Below the pieces are notes generated by a model. The model saw only the letters and a list, made by a program, of their open reading frames with translations, was not told where the DNA came from and ran no database searches. Positions 1 to 5,025 of a DNA stretch of 5,619 nt are shown here, piece by piece. This DNA comes from Pseudonocardiales bacterium (GTDB lineage Bacteria; Actinomycetota; Actinomycetes; Mycobacteriales; Pseudonocardiaceae): the NCBI GenBank assembly GCA_013695005.1, contig JACDBJ010000159.1, positions 1 through 5,619 on the forward strand, written 5' to 3'. The translations under genes were made by a program, and so were the position numbers. The stretch's first letter is position 1. Every line of letters begins with the position of its first letter.

Positions 1-1245
1 CTCCCGGCCAAGGCGCCGGCTCCGGCAGCAGGACCACGAGCGACACCGGCTCCGGGTGGCGTGCCCACGGCGCCGATCCCGCCGTACCCGCAGCAGGGTG
101 GCCCGCGCTACGGCGGCGCACCGCCACCCGGGACGCCAGCTCAGTCCGCCACCGACAAGTCCGACGGCCGGCTAGGGCGTCGACGTATCGCGATCTTGGC
201 AGCGGTGCTCACCGTGGTGGCCGCGCTCGTCGGCGGCGGGGTCGGCGGGGTGGTCGGCTACCGGCTCGCGCAACCAAGCACGAGCACCGGGAGCAGTGTG
301 CTCGACAGCCCGCTGCCCGACGCCGACGCGGTCGCCGCGCCGGCCGGCTCCGTGGCGCAGGTCGCCCAAACGGTGCTCCCGAGCGTGGTGCAGCTCAAGA
401 TCCAGGGCGGCGGACGCAGCGGCGCGGGGTCGGGGATGGTGCTGAGCGGCGACGGTCTGATCCTGACCAACAACCATGTGGTCGAGTCCGCCGCGGCCGC
501 GGGCGGGAGCGTCACGGCCGTGTTTCAGGACGGGCGCACCGCGCCGGCACAGATCGTCGGCCGCGACCCGACATCGGACGTCGCGGTGGTCAAGGCCCAG
601 GGCATCGCCGGCCTCCGCCCGATCGACCTGGGCAACTCGGAGTCGTTGCGGGTAGGCCAGGACGTCGTCGCGGTCGGCTCGCCGCTCGGGCTGGGCGGCA
701 GCGTCACGAGCGGCATCGTCAGCGCGCTGGACCGGGCCGTGTCGCTCGGGCAGTCCGCGGACCGCGAGACGGTGATCAACGCCATCCAGACCGACGCCGC
801 GATCAACCCCGGCAACTCCGGCGGGCCGCTGGTCGACCGGCAGGGCCGGCTGGTCGGCATCAACACCGCGATCGCCACGGTCAGCAGCCAGGGCGGCTCG
901 GTCGGCGTTGGCTTCGCGATCCCGGTCAACCAGGCCAAGCGGATCGCCGAGGAGCTGCAGAAGACCGGCCAGGCGACCCGCCCGGTGCTCGGCGTCACGA
1001 TCGCCGACGCCGCCAACGACGGTGGCGCGCAGATCAGCGAGCTCACCCCGGGCGGGGCGGCCGAGCGGGCGGGCCTGAAGGTCGGCGACGTGATCACCAA
1101 GCTCGACAACCGGCGCATCACCGACGCCGACGAGCTGGTCGCGGCAGTCCGCGAGCACGCGCCCGGCGACACCGTCGCCCTCACCGTCGGCGACCGGCAG
1201 GTGCAGGTGGCGCTGGCGAGCGAGGTCGTGACGGTGCCGCGCTGA
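1..1245 (+). CDS. Membrane-anchored HtrA/PepD-type serine protease with PDZ domain (5' end outside window)
   Basis: Trypsin-like DegP/HtrA family protease, expected to degrade or refold damaged proteins outside the cytoplasmic membrane. Numbering from a GTG at 61: a Pro/Gly-rich cytoplasmic segment (1-38), RRR stop-transfer residues (40-42), one membrane helix (about 43-66), a linker, then the protease domain (about 98-298). The catalytic triad is visible: His139 in TNNHVV, Asp173 in TSDVAVV, Ser253 in GNSGGPL. One C-terminal PDZ domain follows (about 308-390), with PVLGV and the GGAAERAGLKVGD core. The GTG at 61 has no clear Shine-Dalgarno, and the frame stays open, Pro/Ala-rich, back to base 1, so the true start is probably upstream; 61 is the fallback start. 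The next two genes encode a two-component system, which recalls mycobacterial pepD beside mprAB, although there pepD lies downstream. Family assignment is very secure; orthology to pepD is an inference. Confidence 0.93.
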   Translation, partial: LPAKAPAPAAGPRATPAPGGVPTAPIPPYPQQGGPRYGGAPPPGTPAQSATDKSDGRLGRRRIAILAAVLTVVAALVGGGVGGVVGYRLAQPSTSTGSSVLDSPLPDADAVAAPAGSVAQVAQTVLPSVVQLKIQGGGRSGAGSGMVLSGDGLILTNNHVVESAAAAGGSVTAVFQDGRTAPAQIVGRDPTSDVAVVKAQGIAGLRPIDLGNSESLRVGQDVVAVGSPLGLGGSVTSGIVSALDRAVSLGQSADRETVINAIQTDAAINPGNSGGPLVDRQGRLVGINTAIATVSSQGGSVGVGFAIPVNQAKRIAEELQKTGQATRPVLGVTIADAANDGGAQISELTPGGAAERAGLKVGDVITKLDNRRITDADELVAAVREHAPGDTVALTVGDRQVQVALASEVVTVPR

Positions 1246-1254
1246 GCGGCGCGG
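1237..1254 (+). terminator. Possible GC hairpin at the end of the protease gene
   Basis: CCGCGC (1237-1242) and GCGCGG (1249-1254) are perfect inverted arms around a 6-nt loop that contains the TGA stop. There is no following T-tract, so this would be at best a weak, actinobacterial-style terminator. In such GC-rich DNA a 6-bp stem can easily occur by chance. Confidence 0.2.
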
Positions 1255-1289
1255 ACGTCAGCTTCGGTAAGGGTCTGCACCACGCAGGT

Positions 1290-1305
1290 TGCTAGGCTCG
1301 GATCA
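1290..1305 (+). promoter_or_regulatory. Extended -10, leaderless-type promoter of the response regulator
   Basis: TGC-TAGGCT (1290-1298) matches an extended -10 (TGN-TANNNT). The last T lies six bases before the ATG at 1305, so transcription would begin at or next to the start codon, as in actinobacterial leaderless mRNAs. No Shine-Dalgarno precedes the ATG, which fits. I see no good -35 hexamer at 16-18 bp; the extended -10 may compensate, or an activator may bind the 59-nt gap. Confidence 0.6.
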
Positions 1306-2021
1306 TGAACGAGCAGGCCAGCGTGCTGGTGGTCGACGACGACCTCACGGTGCGCGAGGTGGTCGGGCGCTACCTTGAGCGCGCCGGCTACCGGGTCGGG
1401 ATGGCCGGCGACGGTCTCACCGCGCTGCAGGCGGTCCAGGCGGCCACACCGGACCTCGTCGTGCTCGACCTGACGCTCCCGGGGCTGTCCGGACTTGAGG
1501 TCTGCCGCCAGCTTCGGGCCGGGAAGGACGCCAGGGTGGCGATCGTGATGCTGACCGCGCTCGGCGAGGAGGAGGACCGCGTCGCCGGCCTTGAGCTCGG
1601 CGCGGACGACTACGTCACCAAGCCGTTCAGCCCCCGCGAGCTGGTGCTGCGGGTGGGGTCGGTGCTGCGGCGGTCCAAGGACGTGCAGCGGCCGAGCGCG
1701 CCGACGCCGGCAGTGGTGGACGGCGGGCTCGAGGTCGACGTCTCGGCCCGGCGCGCGTCGTTGGACGGCGCGCCGCTGGCGCTCACCAGTCGCGAGTTCG
1801 ACCTGCTGGCGTTCCTCATGCGCCACCCCGGTCAGGCGTTCACCCGCGCCGGGCTGTTGGAGCAGGTGTGGGGGTGGGACTTCGGCGACCAGTCGACGGT
1901 GACCGTGCACGTCCGGAGGCTGCGGGAGAAGGTGGAGGTCGACCCGACCCAGCCGCAGCGGATCTCGACCGTGTGGGGCGTCGGCTACCGCTACGACCAG
2001 GCGACCGCAACCGGGGCGTGA
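1305..2021 (+). CDS. OmpR/PhoB-family response regulator (MprA-like)
   Basis: DNA-binding output half of a two-component system, expected to be phosphorylated by the kinase encoded 4 nt downstream. The receiver domain (about 5-118) has the acidic pocket Asp11/Asp12 in VLVVDDD, the phosphoacceptor Asp55 in VVLDLTLPG, switch residues Thr84 and Tyr103, and Lys106 in TKPF. A winged-helix DNA-binding domain follows (about 140-232), with LTSREFDLLAFL, the VTVHVRRLREKVE recognition-helix region and the terminal GVGYRY hairpin. The length, 238 aa, is typical of the family. The ATG at 1305 is chosen because it sits just after a TAGGCT -10 and gives the usual short lead into the first beta strand. Similarity to MprA is by architecture and neighbourhood; other OmpR-family regulators share every motif named here, so the specific name is not certain. 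Confidence 0.95.
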   Translation: MNEQASVLVVDDDLTVREVVGRYLERAGYRVGMAGDGLTALQAVQAATPDLVVLDLTLPGLSGLEVCRQLRAGKDARVAIVMLTALGEEEDRVAGLELGADDYVTKPFSPRELVLRVGSVLRRSKDVQRPSAPTPAVVDGGLEVDVSARRASLDGAPLALTSREFDLLAFLMRHPGQAFTRAGLLEQVWGWDFGDQSTVTVHVRRLREKVEVDPTQPQRISTVWGVGYRYDQATATGA

Positions 2022-2025
2022 CGCC

Positions 2026-3063
2026 GTGCTGATCGAGCTGCTGCATGTCGCGCCGCTGGCGTTGGCCGGCTCGTTGCCGGTCGCGATCTTGGGCGGGCTG
2101 CTGCTGCGCCGGATGCGGCGGCGGTCCATCACCGTCGCGGTGACCGTGCTCGTGCTCATCCCGGTGGTCGCGTCGCTGGTGGGCGTACTGATCGTCAGCG
2201 GGTTCATGTACAGCCCGCAGTTGCTCACGACGCTCGCCGTGTGCGCGATCGTGGCCGCCGTGTCGGTACCCGCCGGCCTGCTGCTCGGCCGGAGCATCGC
2301 CCGCGACGTAATGTGGCAGCGCGAGGCGAACGCGCGGGAGCGAGCCGCGGAGGCGTCCCGCCGGGAGCTGGTGGCGTGGATCAGCCACGACCTGCGCACG
2401 CCGCTCGCGGGTATCCAGGCGATGACCGAGGCGCTCAACGACGGGGTGGTCTCCAAGCCGGAGGAGGTCACCGACTACGTCGCTCGGATCCGCCGCGAGA
2501 CCGAGCGGCTCAGCGCGATGGTGGACGACCTCTTCCAGCTCTCCCGGATCACCTCGGGCGCGTTGCAGCTGACGTTGTCGGCCGTTCCACTGCGGGAGGT
2601 GGTCTCCGAGGCGGTGGCCGCCGAGGTCGTCGCGGCGTCCCGTAAGGGCGTAAGGCTGCATGCGGACGACCACGACCAGTGGCCGGTCGTGTTCGGCAGC
2701 GACCCCGAGCTGGCCCGGGTGGTGCGCAACCTGCTGTCCAACGCGATCCGGCACACGCCGCCGGACGGCTCGGTGATGGTCGCCGCCGGGGTGCGGGGCG
2801 ACACCGCTTACCTGCGGGTGGACGACGGCTGCGGCGGCATCCCCGAACCCGACCTTGACCGGGTGTTCGACGTGGCCTTCCGCGGCAGCGCGGCTCGCAC
2901 ACCGGCGGGCGAGTCCGGCGGGGGGCTCGGGCTGGCCATCGCGCGCGGGCTCATCGAGGCGCACCGCGGCACCATCAACGCCGCCAACCACGGGCCGGGC
3001 TGCCGCTTCGAGGTGGTCCTTCCGCTGGCCCCGTCGTCGCACCAGTTGAGCGGCGTCGGATGA
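2026..3063 (+). CDS. Sensor histidine kinase without an extracellular sensor domain
   Basis: Membrane histidine kinase, cognate partner of the preceding regulator (4-nt gap, GTG start, weak GGGGCG Shine-Dalgarno at 2013-2018). The N-terminus has three hydrophobic segments (about 8-28, 35-60, 65-88). The RRMRRR between the first two is presumably cytoplasmic, and only about five residues separate the last two, so there is no room for a folded outside sensor. A short 30-residue linker, too short for a standard HAMP domain, leads to the dimerisation domain with the phosphoacceptor His121 in WISHDLRTPLAG. The ATPase domain has the N box (NLLSNAIRHT, Asn239), a G1 box written DGCGGIP (Asp267), an F box (RVFDVAFRG) and a G2 box (GGGLGLAIARG, about 298-308). 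It differs from mycobacterial MprB, which carries a sizeable extracytoplasmic domain. The signal sensed is unknown; sensing within or at the membrane is an inference. Confidence 0.94.
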   Translation: MLIELLHVAPLALAGSLPVAILGGLLLRRMRRRSITVAVTVLVLIPVVASLVGVLIVSGFMYSPQLLTTLAVCAIVAAVSVPAGLLLGRSIARDVMWQREANARERAAEASRRELVAWISHDLRTPLAGIQAMTEALNDGVVSKPEEVTDYVARIRRETERLSAMVDDLFQLSRITSGALQLTLSAVPLREVVSEAVAAEVVAASRKGVRLHADDHDQWPVVFGSDPELARVVRNLLSNAIRHTPPDGSVMVAAGVRGDTAYLRVDDGCGGIPEPDLDRVFDVAFRGSAARTPAGESGGGLGLAIARGLIEAHRGTINAANHGPGCRFEVVLPLAPSSHQLSGVG

Positions 3064-3098
3064 CGTATCGGCCATCGGCCGCCATGACGAGGCTCCGG

Positions 3099-3134
3099 CT
3101 GGCACCCTTCGGTGCCCCGCTACGGTGCAACGCA
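3099..3134 (+). promoter_or_regulatory. Probable leaderless promoter of the moaB-like gene
   Basis: CTGGCA (3099-3104, 4 of 6 matches to TTGACA), a 16-bp spacer and TACGGT (3121-3126, TANNNT) form a plausible housekeeping sigma promoter. The ATG at 3134 begins 8 nt after the -10, at the expected transcription start. It also decides the gene start: the ATG at 3134 rather than the GTG at 3125, which overlaps the -10 itself. Confidence 0.55.
3101..3116 (+). repeat. Perfect 6-bp inverted repeat in the promoter spacer
   Basis: GGCACC (3101-3106), CTTC loop, GGTGCC (3111-3116). It lies downstream of the kinase stop and between the -35 and -10 of the moaB-like gene. It could be a weak terminator stem for the two-component operon (no T-tract) or an operator; the sequence does not decide. 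Confidence 0.4.
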
Positions 3135-3628
3135 TGGAGATGGCGCCACCACAGATCGGCCGAGCGTTGGTCGTCGTGGTCGATGATCGGCTGAACCAGG
3201 GCGAGCCCAGCGACGGAAGCGGACCGTTGGTGACCGAGCTGCTCGAGGAAGCCCGCTTCGTCGTCGACGGCGTCGTCGTCGTCCCCGGTGAGGCGGTGGC
3301 CATCCGCAACGCGCTGAACACCGCCGTGATCGGCGGGGTGGACGTCGTGGTGACCATCGGTGGCACCGGCGTCTCCCCGCGCGACGTGGTCAGCGACGCC
3401 ACCGCGAGCGTGCTGGACCGCCCGATTCCGGGGATCGCCGAGGCCATCCGCGCCTCCGGCCTCGCAGCCGGTGCGGTGGATGCCGGGCTGTCCAGAGGGC
3501 TGGTCGGCGTGTCCGGCAGCACGCTGGTGGTGAACCTGGCGTCCTCGCGGGCTGCCATCCGCGACGGCATGGCCACGCTGACACCGCTGGTGGCGCACGT
3601 GATCGAGGAGCTCTCCGGCCTCGACTAG
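3134..3628 (+). CDS. moaB2: MoaB2/MogA-type molybdopterin-binding-fold protein
   Basis: MoCF-biosynthesis domain protein, 164 aa, of the MogA/MoaB family, which binds molybdopterin and in its active members adenylylates it during molybdenum cofactor synthesis in the cytoplasm. The opening MEMAPPQIGRALVVVVDDR closely resembles my recollection of mycobacterial MoaB2 and supports ATG 3134 as the start over the in-frame GTG at 3125. Visible motifs are DGSGPLV (27-33), TIGGTGVSPRDV (74-85) with the family GGTG loop and Asp84, and SRGLVGVSGSTLVVNL (120-135). The last has VSGST where catalytic MogA/MoaB enzymes usually have a Pro-Gly loop, so enzyme activity is less certain than fold. No other molybdenum-cofactor gene is nearby; the link to an envelope-stress two-component locus is conserved in mycobacteria but unexplained. 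The symbol is given on similarity and synteny. Confidence 0.9.
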   Translation: MEMAPPQIGRALVVVVDDRLNQGEPSDGSGPLVTELLEEARFVVDGVVVVPGEAVAIRNALNTAVIGGVDVVVTIGGTGVSPRDVVSDATASVLDRPIPGIAEAIRASGLAAGAVDAGLSRGLVGVSGSTLVVNLASSRAAIRDGMATLTPLVAHVIEELSGLD

Positions 3629-3658
3629 CGGCCGTCCCTCGCCGCCCCTGCCGATCTT

Positions 3659-3666
3659 GGAGGAGG
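3659..3666 (+). promoter_or_regulatory. Strong Shine-Dalgarno that decides the small ORF start
   Basis: GGAGGAGG runs directly into an ATG at 3667. The AGGAGG at 3661-3666 has the ideal 9-nt spacing to the in-frame GTG at 3676, whereas the ATG at 3667 would be only 0-3 nt from any SD register. The GTG is therefore preferred. Confidence 0.65.
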
Positions 3667-3675
3667 ATGGCGAGC

Positions 3676-3840
3676 GTGCAGGACGATCCGGAGCAGGCGC
3701 GGCGGCTGGCCGAGGTGTTCGGCGACGTGCTGCCGTCGAGCACTCGCGACGACGTCGACGAGCCCGCCGAGTCGACTGCGGATGAGCGCTCCGAGCAGTG
3801 GTTGCGCGAGAACCGGCCGCCGCACCACGACCCGGCCTGA
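3676..3840 (+). CDS. Small acidic protein of unknown function (about 54 aa)
   Basis: The frame from GTG 3676 to TGA 3838-3840 encodes 54 residues (57 if ATG 3667 is used). I do not recognise a named family. It opens with DDPEQARRLAEVFGDVLP, likely one short amphipathic helix, continues through an Asp/Glu/Ser-rich disordered middle, and ends in EQWLRENRPPHHDPA with a single Trp and a Pro-Pro-His-His tail. There is no signal peptide, membrane helix or Cys. A very good Shine-Dalgarno and a 47-nt gap from the moaB-like stop indicate translation and probable co-transcription with it. The EVFGDVLP start and PPHH end look like conserved anchors I associate with short actinobacterial hypothetical proteins, but this is from memory. 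The His pair could bind a metal; that is speculation. Confidence 0.72.
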   Translation: MQDDPEQARRLAEVFGDVLPSSTRDDVDEPAESTADERSEQWLRENRPPHHDPA

Positions 3841-3856
3841 CGCTGCCGCCAACGAG

Positions 3857-3866
3857 TGACGCGTCA
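3857..3866. repeat. 10-bp perfect palindrome between convergent genes
   Basis: TGACGCGTCA reads the same on both strands and overlaps the mscL stop codon in the 23-nt gap between the convergent small ORF and mscL. A wider CGCTG (3841-3845)/CAGCG (3865-3869) pairing is also possible. Without a loop or T-tract it is not a convincing terminator. Confidence 0.3.
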
Positions 3867-4262
3867 GCGGGGCTGCTGGTCGCGTAGCAGGTCTCGGATC
3901 TCGGCGAGCAGCGCGACGTCCGTCGGTTCTGCCGGGTCCGCGGGCTCCTGCTTGCGCGCCCTGCGCTGCTCCAGCCGGTTCAGCGGCACGACGATGACGA
4001 AGTAGACCACCGCCGCCACGATCACGAAGTTGAGCGCCGCGGCGATCAGGGCGGCGATGTCGACGTAGGTGGTCTCCTTGCCGGCGACGATGGTGAAGCC
4101 GAGGCCCGGGTTGTCGGCCGGCGTAATGGCGTTGATCAACGGTTGGATGATCTTGTCGGTGAACGCCGACACGATCGTCGCGAACGCTGCACCGATGACC
4201 ACCGCGACGGCCAGGTCGATCACGTTCCCGCGCAGCAGGAAGTCCTTGAAGCCCTTGATCAC
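3864..4262 (-). CDS. mscL: Large-conductance mechanosensitive channel MscL
   Basis: Homopentameric membrane channel that opens under high membrane tension and releases solutes during hypo-osmotic shock. The 132-aa protein shows the whole family layout: an N-terminal amphipathic helix MIKGFKDFLLRGN, pore-lining TM1 (about 15-45) beginning VIDLAVAVVIGAAF, a short extracellular loop with GFTIVAGKETTYVD (55-68), TM2 (about 68-94), a basic stretch RLEQRRARK, and the cytoplasmic helix LLAEIRDLLRDQ (118-129). The GTG start at 4262 shares its first G with the last base of the upstream SAF gene's TAG stop (TAGTG), and no Shine-Dalgarno is visible, so translation probably depends on termination of the SAF gene. 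In M. tuberculosis mscL also lies convergently next to moaB2. Confidence 0.97.
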   Translation of the reverse strand: MIKGFKDFLLRGNVIDLAVAVVIGAAFATIVSAFTDKIIQPLINAITPADNPGLGFTIVAGKETTYVDIAALIAAALNFVIVAAVVYFVIVVPLNRLEQRRARKQEPADPAEPTDVALLAEIRDLLRDQQPR

Positions 4263-4945
4263 TAGCGGAGCGTAACGGTGACCGGCTGGGCCAGAGCCGC
4301 ACTGGCGACCCGACTCGCCGCCGAGCGCGGCAGCGCGACGAGCACCAGCCGACCACGATGCGCCGGCCCGTCCTCGGCGGCCAGCACGGTCAGCACCACG
4401 GCGCCGGCGGCGAGCACCACCGTCGAGTCTGGCTGTTCACCGGCGGCGACCACGTCCACGGTCATCCCCGGCCGCAGCAGCGACGCGACGTCGGCGTCGG
4501 CCAACCGGATCGGCACGCTCGCCGTGTCAGCCGAACCGGCCGCGAGCCGAGCCAGCTCCTGGCCGGCCAACCGCAGGTCGGTCAACGGCTCGCCGGCTCG
4601 GGCGGCGCCCGCCAGCAACCGGCCCTCCACCTGACCCGGGTCGTGCAGGGCCGACACCGGAACCAGCTCGGCGGGCCAGCGCCGCACCACGACGTCCTCA
4701 CGTCGCAAGGTCACACCCGGCGGTAGGTCGCGGCCGGCCACCAGCACCGGCTGCTCGCGGGGCTCGACGGCAAGGCTCGGCCGCAGCGCGAGGAGCAGCG
4801 CCATCACGACAAGCAGAGCGGCCGCGACCCGTCGCAGCAGCACGACCCGCCGCCAGCTCGTACCGCGCAGCACAGCGCCGACCCGCTCGACCAGCCGCGG
4901 ACCTAGGCTGCGCGGCCGGCGCACCCGCCGTTGGTCGTCGATCAC
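4262..4945 (-). CDS. SAF-domain, CpaB/RcpC-like membrane protein
   Basis: 227 aa: a basic cytoplasmic N-terminus (1-39), one membrane helix (about 40-56), then an outside region. Residues 66-126 form a SAF domain (PVLVAGRDLPPGVTLRREDV ... GRLLAGAARAGEPLTDLRL). Residues 144-227 match the RcpC half of CpaB proteins: VPIRLADADVASLLRPGMTVDVV, a VVLAAGAVVLTVLA strand pair, and a final strand ending TVTLR. CpaB/RcpC proteins help assemble Flp/Tad pili, but no other pilus gene is present here, so its role in this setting is unknown. The GTG start lies 6 nt after a TAGCGT -10 and has no useful Shine-Dalgarno. It overlaps mscL by one base, giving an SAF-mscL transcript. It occupies the position of M. 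tuberculosis Rv0990c relative to the zinc-ribbon gene; whether they are homologous I cannot verify here. Confidence 0.88.
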   Translation of the reverse strand: MIDDQRRVRRPRSLGPRLVERVGAVLRGTSWRRVVLLRRVAAALLVVMALLLALRPSLAVEPREQPVLVAGRDLPPGVTLRREDVVVRRWPAELVPVSALHDPGQVEGRLLAGAARAGEPLTDLRLAGQELARLAAGSADTASVPIRLADADVASLLRPGMTVDVVAAGEQPDSTVVLAAGAVVLTVLAAEDGPAHRGRLVLVALPRSAASRVASAALAQPVTVTLR

Positions 4946-4957
4946 ACTCCGACGCTA
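4946..4957 (-). promoter_or_regulatory. Leaderless-type -10 for the SAF-mscL pair
   Basis: On the minus strand TAGCGT (4957-4952) is followed by CGGAGT and then the GTG start at 4945. The 6-nt distance from -10 to start codon equals that of the response-regulator gene. No convincing -35 is seen. The GGAG in between is too close (2 nt) to act as a Shine-Dalgarno. Confidence 0.5.
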
Positions 4958-4996
4958 GGAGACCTCGGCCACCAGCAGGCGCGACGTGCGCACGGC

Positions 4997-5024
4997 TGTG
5001 GACAACTAGGGAGGGTGTGGACGG
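4997..5024 (-). repeat. Two DnaA-box-like direct repeats
   Basis: Minus-strand TTGTCCACA (5005-4997) is a perfect match to the DnaA box used by high-GC actinobacteria. CCGTCCACA (5024-5016) is a 7 of 9 match in the same orientation, 19 bp away. Both lie in the 80-nt gap between the zinc-ribbon and SAF genes. Function is unproven; a 9-mer match can be chance. Confidence 0.35.
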
Positions 5025-5025
5025 C

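Noticed and set aside
1275..1287. CTGC-N5-GCAG inverted repeat upstream of the response regulator as an autoregulatory site
   Set aside because: Four-base arms are expected by chance; regulators of this family normally bind direct repeats, and none was evident.
525..2471. Very long open frame (648 codons) on the minus strand across the protease, regulator and kinase genes
   Set aside because: Its product is Arg/Pro/Ser-rich with no recognisable domain, and it lies antisense to three genes with complete catalytic motifs. This is a GC-rich shadow frame.
3125..3133. GTG at 3125 as the moaB2 start
   Set aside because: It overlaps the TACGGT -10, and ATG 3134 gives an N-terminus matching the remembered MoaB2 start.
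1840..3576. Long minus-strand open frame opposite the kinase and moaB2 genes
   Set aside because: Low-complexity composition, no domain, no Shine-Dalgarno, and antisense to well-supported genes.
3667..3675. ATG at 3667 as the small ORF start
   Set aside because: The Shine-Dalgarno abuts it; GTG 3676 has proper spacing. The frame is the same, so only three residues are in question.
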